Source: Chlorokybus atmophyticus
Taxonomy: Eukaryota; Streptophyta; Chlorokybophyceae; Chlorokybales; Chlorokybaceae
Assembly (NCBI GenBank): GCA_009103225.1
Contig: RHPI01003728.1
Coordinates: 34,622 to 98,621 of the forward strand
Length of the DNA: 64,000 nt
Reading direction: 5' to 3'
The translations under genes and the position numbers were made by a program. This document shows positions 37,537 to 50,766 of the stretch, piece by piece. The notes under the pieces were generated by a model, which worked only from the letters and a program-made list of their open reading frames with translations, was not told the origin of the DNA and made no database searches. Every line of letters begins with the position of its first letter. Position 1 is the stretch's first letter.

Positions 37537-40500
37537 TCAGTGAGGAGGAAGAGGCGTCGGGAAGGAGTTCAGAGCGTAGTTGGGAACAACCCCCCACATC
37601 ATGTAAATGTTGTCTGCGGTAGCAAGAGTTGTTAGAGACACGGCAGCAAGGGCAGTCACGGTAGCAATCAATGACATGCAGACATAGACTCACCATTGAA
37701 GTCAAAATTGCCGCCAGTATAGTCCATGTATGCATACACTGCCTGAGGCACGATCTGGCGCTGCCAATCCCTGACCGGGAAGTACCTAAAGAATTTGCCA
37801 CAGTAGGGAATGGTGGTGCACCCTTGCCAATCCACTGCCCCAGTTGTGGAGTTCGTAAGGAGCTGGATCATCAGTGTCGCATTGGTGAATACCGTGTACT
37901 TAGTCTGCAAGCATCTCAATGTCAGCAACCACCAGTTCATGAAACCAGGCATCCGACTAAGTGATTGCAGTGCGGCAAAGTGCCATGCTCCTACATGTAC
38001 CTGCAGTCCAAAAGGGTCCGTGGGGTTAATCACATTATCAAGCGGGTACAAGGCACCGGTATTAACATTGTTGCCATACGGAAGCAGGCTCTGCGTCCTG
38101 TCAGGCTTCTGGAACCAGCTCACAGGGAAGTTACGAACCACTGTTGGCGGGCTTTTGGATGGCGCATACCCAGCAGGTGTCCAGCGCGTGAAGTCATTGC
38201 CGGTGCAGCACTGTTGTACAAGACAAGTTAGTGGCTGCACAAGTGAGCTTACGACAACTGAACCAGGACCCCTGTCGCTGTACGAGTTTGTGTTCTTGTC
38301 TATATTTAAGATATACATCAAGCAGGCATAGGTGCTGGTACCGTGTGAAATGCTGCAATCTGTTTCACGCGAACGGAACCAGTAGTCGAATTGAAGTACT
38401 CAACCAGGAATTCTTCTCCGGACGCAAAGTATCCACTGCAGCAGATTGTGCATCAGCCACTATCGTCCATATACGTTGCACGCGACACAGTGAACAAACA
38501 GCCTTCAGACAAACGGTAGGCAGGACTTACGCATGGCCGTTCTCTGGCGTCCCGAATTTGCCAACAGGAACGTCATCTGTGTAGAACTTCGTCGTTATGC
38601 CGAACACCCAGGCTATCTCAACGGAGGAAGGCTCGGAGTAGTAGAACCTGGAGCATACAATACAGACTTCTCAACAACTTTGTACTGGTGCAGCCATTGG
38701 CACAGAAAGCAATGTGAGACATGTACCTGCTGGGGTACTGAGGCCTCACGCAATACTCTCCCGTTTGCTGCCACAGACCCCTCAACACGATGGTGCTGTA
38801 AGGACCGCCGTTGACCTAAGGATGAGGTGCACAGTGAGAAAGCATGGTATGCACCTGTCAACAGTGGCGGCGCAAGTTGGCTGGCCGCCTCACCCGGATG
38901 CTGAGAGTTCCGTTCGACTGTCCAGTCAGCCGCACGCAGTTGATATCGGTCACACCATCAGTGTAACGGATAGTGACTGTAGCAACTCCACCAGCGGGAA
39001 TGGTAAAATCTTCAGGAGTCAGGAGGTCCCACGGACCAGCAAGTTCGACATGGATGGTCACAGGATTGACTGTTGCATACAAAACCAAATGAGGATGTGC
39101 ATGCATGCTTGCGAGAACTGCTGCTGTAATGCTGGCGGGTCTCAAGCACACCTGTGGGATTGCTGATGGTCACGTCGGACATGTTGTGTGTGTCATGGTT
39201 GTGGTAGTTGGCCTGGAAGTTATTCTGCAGGCGCGAGTGCGCAATCCAGCCATCATCCATGACCTTCTCCGTCGAGTTGATGGAGATCGCCACTGTGCAA
39301 CCGGCAGCAGGTGCCGCACCAGCGGGCACACAGCAAGGACAAACCTGCAGAAGCAGTCACGTGTCAAGTCAAAGCAATAACACCCGTGAGTTTCAGCAGA
39401 CGCGCGTTAAGCTGTCTTGTATACCTCGCGGATGGAGAATAGGGTAAAGGGCACGGACAGCGCAGCACCAGTGCCCTTCGAGGCAAAAATGCCAGCAAAG
39501 GTGACAACATTGCCCGGGGTGGAGCCCGCCCACCATGTTGCGCCAGTTGCATCCAGAGACCCCGCTGATGTGGCGGCAGACGGGGAGGTTGTCCAAAACC
39601 TGTAAGGGGTGGGAAGTTGCGTCAATGTACTCATTAACACCTTCACACATGATGTCTCTCTGACATGACAGTGTCCATGTCGTGGTTACTAGCATCCAGT
39701 GATACCTGCCGGATACTCGCTGCAAATAGGGGTCCAGTGTCAGCTCCACATTAAAGCCATTCACGAGTCCGCCAGGCAGTGGGATATTGTTGGTCTTGCC
39801 CTCCGCGATGCTCCCAGCTGACTCAACCTGAAGACAAGTATTGGTTGTTACATCACTGCTGTACTGATGTATTGCAAGGTGCTCCACACAGTCTAGTGTG
39901 TAGATACTGTATAAATACTTACCACCAGCCGCAGGAACTGCGAAGTCGCAGTGTTCACAACAGACAGCTGCACATAGTTGTCTTGGTCGCTACCAACCCA
40001 CAGGCCCGCCTGCAAATGACGTACCATTAGCAGAGGGAAGAACACCATAATGCACGTGTTGTGTAGGCATGTAGGTCCCATACCTGTCCGCTAGGGCCAT
40101 CCGGAAACGAGGCAACCGCAGCTCTCACCACCAAAGGAGCGAGGAACGGTGCAACACCGATACCCATCATATTGTCAGCGTCGTTGGACCTGGATCAGAA
40201 GACACCATCAGCGATCATACATGGGCAAGGGCAACAAGGTTTTGCCATTGCAGCTTTTTGCTTACCCCGCAGCATCGCCGGCAGTGGCGGCAACCGTCAA
40301 TGTAGCTGCATTCCTGTTCATTGTCAATAGGCTCGGCTTGTAGCTGCCATCGCCAGCAACGCCTGGTGCGACGTGGGTGAAGCCGGTGCCCAATCCGTTC
40401 GTGTCCTCAACTGCAGTCGGCACGACACGTGAGCACAAGTCACTTTACTTGACGGGCAACCAGGGGGTGCAGCAACACCTACCAAGGAAGGACTCGTTGC

Positions 40501-42063
40501 GCGACCAGTCATATGCTGTGGGAATTGGCACAATCACTGGGAAGCCACAGGAGATTGGGGCATCAGCATTGGTAGGACGGCATGGGTTTAGAGCCGGAGG
40601 CGGGGGAGGCGGGGGAGGCTGTGGAAGATTCAATGTGGTCAGAAAACCTCCCATTGATGCCTCCAGACAACATTGGCTACACCTGCAAAACTTACCGCCA
40701 ACGCCGCAGTTCCAGTGGCATAGAAGTTCTTGAATTTGTACATGACAGTGCCAGCTGGCGCTGGGTCACGAGACTGCGTTGCGTAAATGCCACCTGCAAT
40801 TTCATGCAACAGATCAGGAGGAGCGACACACACCGTCAAACACCATCCTCACATGCCAGATGCATGTGAGCCAGTCCAAATGTAGCTGCAGGTGAAGTGA
40901 GATGTGAACTGGTAGAAAGCATCAGAATGTTTACGCACCATAAGCCCAAGTGGCTCCAGTCTGCGCACTGGGATCCCAGAGTCCTGCTGGGACGCCAACA
41001 GGGGGGAAAGAATTGGAGCGCCCATCATCGGTGGACCAGCTGCCACTGATGGTGCTGGCGTCGGGATTGACAACCAGGTTCAGAGTGATTGTTGCGCTTG
41101 CCAATGAACCGCCTGTCACCGTCGTCACCGTTTGGGCCACCGTCACACCTCCAACCTCAGCCAGAATCTGAGAGAAGTGGTCAATGATATGAGTGCCGAT
41201 TGTCTTCACGTTGGTGATGCACAGCACATGAAAGCCTTGATGACTTGCAGACACGATATCCTGAATGGATATCAGTACCTGTACTCGGTAGCCAATGGTT
41301 GGCCATGAGACAACAATCAGCTTGGCGAAGTTGTCTTCGTTGAGACCAAACCAAACACCGGCCTGATCGTACGCTTTGCCATACAGCCCCGGTTGCTCAA
41401 CCGCTGTTGACAATGTCACTGGTCCAACCGGTCTTGCCAAAGCATAGCCCAATTTGTTGGTCTGCAGACATGCAAGACATAAGGTGTTCCATGTAGCATG
41501 GGACAACCATTAGGTGCGCATCAGTTTGCGGTTCCGCATCAACAACTTTGCTTGTAAAGATGGCTACCTGGTTGTTCTTGGCAGCGTCGTCTATGCCACT
41601 GGTGCAGGTGATGCTCAGCCTGCCATAGGCAACCTTCAGATTTGCGGGGACATAACCACCGCCAGGCTGGCTGGATGTCTGTACATAGGTGAAACCTAGT
41701 GTAAAATTGTTCCTGTCCACAGTCTGCACGAAGAAAGAACAGAACAACTGTATCAGAGAACTCATTCCCACAGACAGTTTGACAAAAAAATTGCCACCCG
41801 TAAAAGAGACCTAATGAGACACTTTGGAGTGCACGTATGCACAAGTGGGCAAGATGCCCATGAAGACCCAAGGCTTGCACACTAACCTTTCCACCTCTCG
41901 GGCTGTACCAGTTGGGTACGCCAATGCTGTACGGCACCAGAACCGGTCCGCACGCGGGACTGGGGTTTGCCTCCGGTGGGCAGGGTGACTGCGCAGCCGC
42001 TAGCGCAATGCAGCACAGAGTCACAGCCAATATCACCACCCGCCCCACCATTGCTGCCAGCAA
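37537..42063 (-). CDS. Secreted protein with two LamG/ConA-like repeats
   Basis: A multi-exon gene of which I resolved the ends: first exon 41887-42063, second starting at 41723, last exon 37537-37613 with donor before it at 37693. The product begins with a signal peptide (MVGRVVILAVTLCCIALAAA after a possible earlier Met), followed by a Cys- and Pro-rich start. Two homologous repeats follow. Repeat 1 (about 41.7-40.9 kb) has NNFTLGFTYVQ and DQAGVWFGLNEDNFAKLIVV; repeat 2 (about 40.4-39.4 kb) has GFTHVAPGVAGDGSYKPS, GQAGLWVGSDQDNYVQLSVV and VVTFAGIFASKGTGAAL. This repeat plan resembles LamG/DUF1349-type beta-sandwich domains that bind carbohydrate. A Cys-containing beta-rich region (TIHVELAGPWDLLTP) and a C-terminal segment ending FPTPLPPH complete it. 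A cell-wall or matrix role is likely but inferred. Middle exon borders were not all fixed. Confidence 0.55.
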
Positions 42064-43180
42064 ATCTTGATGCAGCCTACCAATATCACCGCATCACAAC
42101 CAGGATCACCCAACCTGCGCATGCACCATGTGACGAGTCTCAGCTTTCGTACATGCCTACAAGCACAGCTAGATCGAAAGCAAATGCAAGTCACAGATGC
42201 TTGACTGGTATGCTACCGAAGACATGAATATGTGACACGCAACGTGCCTCTGTTTCCCTGACGTCACATCTATATTGAAGCGTCGCCAGCCAAGCCACGG
42301 TGAAACCAACATGTGCGTGTCCTAACTGCCCACTCCTAGTATTGGACCAAGTTGTACTGGGGACTGAGAGCATGCTGTGGATTGCTAAATGTGACATATC
42401 ATGCAGTTCCGTTCAGGAGTATGCGCGGGAAAAGCAGTGGCGACCTGACACACTGATGACGCCACCATGCAGTCAACCGGCAGAGAGCGACGGACAGCAT
42501 TAGGCGTGTGTCACGCAATGCAAGTTGAGCTTACCGTGCTTGACACCCTGATGCGCTGGTCTGCGCTTGACCCCTCTCCTAACACCGCAAAGCAGGCGCC
42601 ACGAACCAGTTGCAAGACCCCGACAAGGTTCAACACTCGCACACTAACGCAGTCGCACTCAAACTCACAGTTTCACAAACACACGCAGCCTGACTCTACT
42701 AGCTTGGTATGCGCCCCTGCACTCAATATGCTCTCGGCCGCAGCGCTTATGCTCCTCCTCTGTCGCACCTCCGACGTTGGCGGAGACTGCGGCGGCAGCA
42801 GAGGCGGCTCTGTCACGATCGGCCGCCGCCGCCGCGTCCACTGCCACACCACTGCGCACGGATTGCTTTGTTGTGACGCTCAAGGCTGTATAATGAAGGC
42901 TTGTTGTTCGCGAAAGGATCCACGGTCACCCTTCAGTCAAGTGGTGGCTAGTGACTCTGGTCATCCGGCTGTAAAAGCTGACCGTGGTCAATGACCCTCG
43001 TGGATCGCCTGAGCTCGGCCGGTTAGGGTTTGTGCCTCCGGTTCTGGCGGGTAAGCGATGCGATGCGTTTGTAGTCAATCTCAGGCCGAAGACAGCTTTT
43101 CGCGCGGTCCGCGGCTTACTACACGTGGGCTGTGCTGGGGTTTCTCATGAGTGGCAAATCGTTCAGATCGTCAACTCGCA

Positions 43181-43370
43181 TGCATGCGCGACGTCTGGCT
43201 TCATGAAAGGCAGACGTGACCTTGCAGTTGACAGTGCAAAAGTCATGTTGTCAATGCAAAGGGCAAGAAGGGGCCATCTGGGGCTGCATGCGCGACGTCT
43301 TTTATTACGTCACTGCAGTTAACGTGCAAAAGTCATGTTGTCGAATGCAGAGGGCAAGAAGGGCTGCAAT
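43181..43370. repeat. Diverged tandem duplication of about 90 bp
   Basis: Copy A starts at 43181 and copy B at 43285, both beginning TGCATGCGCGACGTCT. Both continue into GTGCAAAAGTCATGTTGTC and a GGGCAAGAAGG segment. Small insertions and substitutions separate the copies. Confidence 0.8.
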
Positions 43371-44537
43371 AAGTGCAGTTGCGTGTGTTGCATAACACGT
43401 GGTCGAGTCGAGGACGCACGCGGAGCCTTGTCAATGCAGTCTGTCATGCAAGGTCAACCGCACGCGCCGTTGCTGGCACAAGCACGCGTCAGGTCACGCC
43501 ACGGGCTAGCAGTGCGAACTGCTAGGCCGTGGCGGCCACGGCGTGGCGTGACCTGCGACTTTGCACAGTTTCTCTGTTTAGTAAAAAGGCTGGCGGCTCA
43601 AAAGTCAAGCATTGAGCAAGCCCACAACAGCTGGAAAGCGAGCTGCGCAATCAATCAACGATGCAGATAGAGATGCTGCGCGTGCTTTTGCGCCAAAGAG
43701 TGTGAGCGTTCACCGTGCTGGCGTGTGTACCGATCTCGCAGGTACTGTTTCCAGCCTGTCTGCTGCGGATTGACATGTTGGAGCAGAACAGATGGAGCAG
43801 AGTGCTGTTGATACCATACATATAGTATGTACCATTGAGAGTCATGCAAGGCAAGCGAGGCAGCACAATTTAACAGCAGAACAATTGAACTTACAACTTA
43901 ACTCACAGCAAGAACAACCTAATTGTGTGGCTGGATTATTTCACGTACATGCAGTACGTTGCGGACAATGTCAAACTCGACCATGCGCTTAAGAGGCGCC
44001 TAGCCAATATCTAAGCAGAGCAGCGCATATGATGAATGACTTTAAATACGCAATTAAATAATTAATATTCATATGAGGTAAACATATATTGATGTTTACC
44101 CGTGCATGGTGCACCCTGTAAAGTATCGTGCATATCGAAAGTGATTTGTAGTGATTGCATTGGGGGAGGGGGAGGGGGCATCTTAGCGGAAGAGGGGCAT
44201 TGCATTAAGTCAAAAACACTTATATTAATGAAATGAAATACGTGTCGTAATCAAATAGATATGTGACAAAACTATAAATGAACCGTAAAACAAAACTTAA
44301 TGACCATAATGTGATCAAACCGTAAATGAAGTATACGACTATGATTAACGACCGTAATTATATTCGTATAATCTATGATAATCGCACAGCAAGCGTCAAG
44401 GGGCATGGTATAAAAGGAGGGGGCATAATAAATTCTACAATATGCCCTTTGAAGTTATAAGGGGAAACTATGTTCTAATTGCATGCAGTGTATTACTATC
44501 ACATATGGTAGGGCGCACTCTGAAACAATAAAATCGT

Positions 44538-44653
44538 ATGTATGCGGATATCTGTAAGTGTGCAGTTGGCGCTTAGCTACTAAGTCATAGCAGCAATGTA
44601 TGCGGATATCTGTAAGTGTGCAATTGGCGCTTAGCTACTAAGTCATAGCAGCA
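44538..44653. repeat. 58-bp tandem duplication, two copies
   Basis: Units 44538-44595 and 44596-44653 are head to tail and differ at one position (G against A). They lie in AT-rich gene-free DNA. Confidence 0.93.
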
Positions 44654-47600
44654 AAAATGGCTGCCATATGACGACCACATGCCAATAATACATGTTGAAT
44701 AAGCATATACATGACTTTAAGCCTTTAGACCGTTTACAATTACAAGCCCCCATGTCAGTTGAGCGGTCATGTTATTGCATGAGTTATGTATATGCCAGTA
44801 TACACACATAACAGGTGTGCATTACTATCTCACACCTGTAGCATAATATGCTGTTACCATTAACCTTTATAACAGTTAAATGTAAGGCTATCAACTGTAA
44901 TAGCCCTTTTGAACGAGTGGTGTGAGAACCTCCATACCATAAAAGTGGAGGGCTTATACAAAAAGAGGGGGCTTAACTTATATTTGGGTATCGACCAACA
45001 ATGAATATGACAACCCTTTCATGTATCATATCAAATTTATAGCGGAAACAAAAGGTTTAAAACGGCCACTTGCAATTGCAAACGATGAAATTGTAACGTC
45101 CATATGGGGCGTCGAGCATTAAACTGTGCACTTGTAAACATATGTTGAATATTGAGTGCATGCATTTGCTGTTGGTTTGCATACACGTGATGTGAAGGGA
45201 GAAAGCCAAACTCCCCCTAAAATCCTCTACCTCAACACCCAAGCTAACGCCCCTACCCACGCCGCCGCCGTAGCTGTCTTGGTCAAGAAGTCCCGTCCCC
45301 ACCACTTACGACAAGCCATGGCTTTGACCAGTCTGGCTGATATGAACTAGACAGGGTAACTGTCGTCGATATCGCCTGTAGGGACTAATAACCAAAAAGA
45401 GACTCCTATAAGAGTCTTAATGAGCATAGAGCGAGGAACCAATTGAGCTTGGCATATGATTGACCTATTAAGGTCATATACAATGATGTTAAGGTGAAAA
45501 CCTCAAATAAGGGACAAGCCCTTGACACATGATAAATGTACAAGGCATGATGAGAAAATTAAAAATTGACGATGTACATTTATCTCTAAACTTATCTCTA
45601 CATCCCTAGTGCTAGTGTAAAATTACGCTGATGTTGGCGTCGTATAAATGTTTATGTTAATAAAGTCAACGTGGAAGCATGCATCATACATTAAACTTAA
45701 TGTATTAGGCTGAGACATTTTTAATACGTATACCACATACATATGCAAGACTTACACCGCAGCATTTAAGATATGTTGATTGTACAAATGTAAGTAAGAT
45801 GTCACATTGTATTAGCTAATTTATGTGGTGTTTAACCACGCCCCGCAATAAAGCCTTCAACATTAAGTATACATGTTGCTTATGTCACTTGCAACATATC
45901 ATTATTTTACATTAACTTAAGTTTAATCATGATTGATATTAATGTCATCAATGGCATTTGATTTGTAGCATGATCAGCTATATTCGCCATAACAACGTGA
46001 GTACCAAACAGCACAAATCTCAGGGACTGCAACACATTAACCACATAGGTCGGTATCGCTCAGTCGGCAAGGCCCCATCTTACATGCGCTCATCAGGCTA
46101 TGAGTGTGACAGCCGTAGCCCGCTTTGGGTTGGTGCAATGCAAGTGGCTCTTGCGGGGTGCAGAAGCTAGAAGGTGCGACCCGCAAAAGCTTGGGGGAGA
46201 GCAAACGAGTAGAACAGAGAACATATGTATGCAATGCAGCTTTTTATCGGCCACAAATTAATTTCTTGGCACGTGTGTCCGACATGCGTTAAATATACAA
46301 CTAGCATGCAAGTTTTTGAAAAATGAACGCATATCCATGTTGCCAAACGGTAAAACTTTTCCAATCCTTGCAATTTGCCGGTGCCAGAGACATTACCGTC
46401 ATCATGCTTAATTTTTCGTAATGTACAAGCGTGTAGCGATATGTGGATGCGAAGGCAGGTAATGATATACATGTATATGTAACAATCCGCAACGATAATT
46501 CTTGTTGCCTTAGGTCATGGTTAAAGTCTTCAGCTATTTGAAGCTATAAAGCAATGGTAAAAAAGGTTATGAATTGTGCGCATGTCTGTGCCCTTTGTTT
46601 GACATGTTGTGCTTTTTGTACCAAACTGGGCAGCAAGTCAACTGCTTTTGGCATATGCTGATGGTGATCGGATGTATATTGATCAGTATTAAGCATGGTT
46701 ACATTTGTACATTACAATGTGGTTGTCAATTCAACATTGGTATCGCTAATTGTGGAATAAAATTATTATTCTCATTGCTAAAAATAACATTTGTTGAAAC
46801 GAATTTCTATTCACAACCGATAGCACCCATCAACTTGAGTGCATGTGGTGCTGTTGCATCTATTTGCAAGCAGTATCCTTTTGAAAAACATGCATTGATG
46901 CATATGCATGTGGCGCATCGCATGTCATCAATGTTAGCATTATGCTAATGCGGCTTATCATAATAGCAATTAGTGCCATATTTGTTAATGTGATAACACA
47001 TCATGTCAACGCACCGTGTATACATAGTCACAAATGTAAGTCATACCCTGCAATTCCTTGATTGGCAGCTCAGCCCTCCCAAGGTACAGCGCCAGTCACA
47101 TGGAAGCTCCAATAGGAACTCCCACGACTTTCGCATTGTGTTAGTACCAACGTACACCCTCTCCGAGAGAGATTGCCGCTGTTTGCGTGGCGTTCCCCGC
47201 GCGTTGGTCAGAACTCCAGGCTCAGCAGTGGCATCGTCCTTCAGGCGGGCGGCGGCTGCATGCGCGTTGTCGACGCGCGAGGAGCTGCGGACAGCTGGAG
47301 TTGCATAAGGAGGAGAGAGCATGCTGCAGAGGATAGCAAGGCATGGCAGATGCCGTGTTACAGTTGACATGCTACAAATCTCATCTGTTGAGGATTGGTT
47401 GTTTGCTGCCAGTCGGCAGAATGGCAGGGTTGGTTGTCATGCTGTTTGTTTCATATCCTTGCGTCAAGCATGCTCGCAGTGCTGTGTACTTGGGTTATCA
47501 ACAGGCCCTACGCTTAGAGTTTACGAGGCTTTGGTATGTGGGTTGTCCACTGGCTCGCTCGATGATTCCAAACAATCTGCTTGCGCCTCCGACAGCATGC

Positions 47601-47680
47601 AAGGTTTCTGAATAACAAGTTGGGGTTTACCATGTGAACATAGTAAGACACTGTGTTGCATGCAGTTGAGATCGTGAGCC

Positions 47681-50600
47681 ATGCTGGCTCAAGCCCTGCT
47701 GCGCGTCGGCGGCCGCGCAGCAGCGGCCGCCTCCCGACGCCGCTGCTTTCACAGCGATTACATCCGCAATAACCACTTCCAGAGCGCTGGAGCAGGAATC
47801 AAAAACTGCCAAGCAGCAGCCGCAAGCGTCTCGTCACAGTGAGCTTAACTTTGTCCCTTACACTGATGTCATGTGCATAGATTGGCGTGACACACACATT
47901 TATTGTGTAACTCACCAGTGCTTCTAAACACAGCAACGAGTACACCGGAAGCTATCATCTGCCCCTGGCGCTATGGCTCGCTGCAGCAGCTGCAGCGTGT
48001 GGTTCAAGTGGAGTTGCAAGAGCAGAGGTGCCAGCTGCTAAGGCGACAACAGTCATAGAAGAGCACCATCCTCCCCCTGGGTTCGTAGAGGAATTGACGC
48101 AAGCACTTGGGGTACTGTCTCCTTTCTCCTCATCCTGTCTGCTTGCGCATGTGCTTACACTTCAATTGCACGCGTGTGTTCAAAGTGTGCTTAAGCGCGA
48201 ATGGGTGTTCATCTGTGCATGGGTCTATCTGCAGTGCACCATTAATTTGAAATCGCTGCTACAGAATGAGAAGGTGGTCACAGACCCGAGCGAATTGGAA
48301 CTGCACGGCAAGCCATGGAACAGTTATCACAAAGTGCTGAGCATGCCAGATGCTGTTGTGTACCCAACGTACGCACATGCATGTCACTTGGTTGCAATGA
48401 GTGTACATATGGATGCACAAGCTCATCTGTGTTCTGCACGCAGTTGCACAGAAGATGTCGTGGCAGTGGTGAAGTTGTGCAACAAGTACAAAATGCCAAT
48501 TGTCCCATATGGCGGTGCGACATCACTAGAGGGTCACACGCTCGCGCCATGCGGTGGCGTCACCATCGACTTCACCAACATGAAGGCCATCAAGGTCCTG
48601 AACGAGGAGGACCTGGACATCACCGTGCAAGCGGGCATGGGCTGGGTTGAGCTGAACGAAATACTGGCTGAGAAAGGGCTTTTCTTTCCCCTTGACCCAG
48701 GTCAGTGCAGGCTCCAATCCTGCATGCATACAATCAGCATGGGGTGACGCAAGCGCATGGCACAGACACACAGATGCATGCACGCACACGTCACATGCAC
48801 ACATAACAGGCTTTCTCTACTTCCAGGTCCAGGAGCGACAGTTGGCGGGATGGTTGCGTGTGGCTGTTCCGGTTCACTGGCAGTCAGGTGCGCACGTTGA
48901 TAGCTGCCTTTGTAAGCTTGTTTTTTCGGCTGACTCACGCATCATTTGACACCGCGTGTGGAGCTGATGGTTGTTATTCAGGTACGGAACAATGAAGGAC
49001 AACGTCCTGCGAATACAGGCAAGTATTGCAAAGCACTGTTACATATGCCTAACTGTAACTGGCCATTGTTACAGTGGTTACCTGGTCTACGCTTCTTCTG
49101 GTTCCACTCCAGTCAGCTCATGTGAGTACATGTTGCAAATGCGCAGGGTGTGCTTCCTTCTGGGGAGGTGATGTCAACAGGTGGCCGTCCACGCAAGTCC
49201 GCTGCGGGGTATGACTTGGTCCGCATCATCACGGGCTCAGAGGGGACGCTGTGTGTGGTTACGGAGGTGACACTGAAGCTGCAGCGCATCCCACCGTACA
49301 CCGCCGTCGCCAGCGCTACCTTCAACGGCATCCATGATGCGGCGAAGACTGCAAGCGATACATTGCATGCAGGCGTGCCCGTAAGTGCAAACATTGTTCA
49401 TCTTGTGCATGTGGGCTCAAAAGCTTGAGCTGATGTGTTGGGTTTCGTGGCACGATAGCTTGGCCGGTGCGAAATGATGGATGAGGTGATGATGCGCGCC
49501 GTTAACGAGGCTAACAGCCGCAACATGCCGGAGAAAGTGACTCTGCTTTACGAGTTTGTCGGCACACCCGCCTCCGTCGAGGAACAAGTAAGACATGGCC
49601 TGCCTTGTCGTATCCGTCTAGTTTTCTGTTGTCTCACCCTGTTATGTTGTACCCCCCATGTACTAGGTTAGGTTAGCTGAGGAGATTGCCAAGCAGAATG
49701 GATCTGGTGACTTTGTGTTTACCTCTGACGAAGAGGAGAAGCACAAGCTGTGGCAGGTGCGTGTGTGTTTGGCGCTGCATTGCACACTACAAGGGCCTTT
49801 GTTGCAAGCCAATGAGGGTGGGTTGGCTCTCTGTGTCAGGCACGCAAAGAGGCTCTGTGGTCAGCAGCGGTGTTGAATCCGGATGCTGAGGTCATGATTA
49901 CGGTGAGTTCGTATGCAATGCGTGTAGGTATTAGTATCGCTTATAGCAGTACAAGGGAATCCGCAATGGTCACCATTCTGTATATACCCTGCAGGACGTC
50001 TGTGTGCCGCTTTCGAAGTTGGCAGATCTCATCACAGAGACAAAGGTGAGAATATGGCCGTCTTGGGGCTGTGTGTGTGGACTTTGTCACAATGTTGCGC
50101 CATGTGTTGTGATCCTAACCAGGCATTGTCTGGACTTTGCAGGAAGAGTTGAAGAAGTCATGGCTGGTTGCGCCCATTGTTGCTCATGCTGGCGACGGCA
50201 ACTTCCATGTTTTCATCATGTTTGATCCCGACAACCCTAAAGATATCCAAGAAGCGCTGAGGCTCAACAAGAATATGGTGACTATAAGCGCATGGGCGAA
50301 TGGCATTGCATTCTCCTTACACACAAGTACAATCGACTAGTGGACCACGGTGGTGATTGTGTGCTAATTGTCAATTAGGTGAAAAGGGCAATCTCAATGG
50401 AGGGTACGTGCACGGGCGAGCACGGGGTGGGCGTGGGCAAAATCGCCTATCTGAACGATGAGATTGGGCCTGGAGGGTTGAAGATGATGGAGTTGATAAA
50501 GCGAGGCATTGACCCGGACAATATTATGAACCCGGTACGCTTTGGTTGGGTTTGGCAAAAATGCACACTATGCATGCGTAGAGCGATCAAGTCCTGTCCT

Positions 50601-50766
50601 ACATTGTGGTCAGATACTGGCTTACTGGCTGCGTGGCAAGACTTGATGTTGCAAGTGCGTTCCCTTGGGGTCGTCAGTCTGCTGCTTGCATGCTTCACTG
50701 CCGCTTACTGCTGGTTAATTTTGCCTGATGCAGGGCAAAGTTGTGCGGCTGGAAGGATGCAGATGA
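47681..50766 (+). CDS. LDHD: D-lactate dehydrogenase (cytochrome), mitochondrial
   Basis: FAD enzyme that oxidises D-lactate to pyruvate and passes electrons to cytochrome c; in plants it clears the product of methylglyoxal detoxification. Fourteen exons (47681-47838, 47934-48111, 48265-48368, 48444-48700, 48827-48887, 48982-49018, 49147-49380, 49459-49587, 49667-49756, 49840-49902, 49995-50045, 50143-50277, 50379-50534, 50734-50766) join to 561 aa, close to plant D-LDH. The N-terminus is Arg/Ala-rich, mitochondrial in type, with a hydrophobic Ala-rich stretch after residue 60. The FAD-binding PCMH domain shows MPIVPYGGATSLEGH and GCSGSLAVRYGTMKDNV; the C-terminal oxidase domain shows HAGDGNFHVFI and GEHGVGVGK. 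It lacks the iron-sulfur extension of glycolate dehydrogenases. The intron after 49018 uses a GC donor. Confidence 0.96.

Larger units (their letters stand above)
42064..47680. other. Long gene-poor region, AT-rich from about 44 to 47 kb
   Basis: No gene model could be supported. 42064-43990 is GC-rich and should include the promoter of the secreted-protein gene; an Ala-rich minus-strand frame at 42665-42883 begins with a Met but ends without a clear splice donor. From about 43990 to 46990 the DNA is strongly AT-rich with two GC-rich patches, at about 45190-45350 and 46040-46200. A 58-bp tandem duplication and a diverged tandem duplication are listed separately. The 3' end should carry the D-LDH promoter. 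Confidence 0.5.

Noticed and set aside
42665-42883. Ala-rich minus-strand frame starting with Met
   Set aside because: Plausible codon use, but no GT donor at a sensible place and no following exon found.
45156-45350. 64-codon plus-strand frame in the AT-rich island
   Set aside because: GC-rich patch with an open frame but no homologue recognised, no splice partners and no start context; left as intergenic.
46048-46125. tRNA gene suggested by GCTCAGTCGG near 46055
   Set aside because: No matching T-arm at normal distance and no acceptor-stem partner; at most a degraded Pol III element.
47003-47308. Overlapping 100-codon frames on both strands upstream of D-LDH
   Set aside because: Neither strand shows a domain; likely chance frames in a GC-rich promoter area.
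47681-50766. Glycolate dehydrogenase as the identity of the FAD oxidase gene
   Set aside because: The protein has only the FAD-binding and FAD-linked oxidase C-terminal parts and lacks the iron-sulfur domain; length and motifs fit D-LDH.
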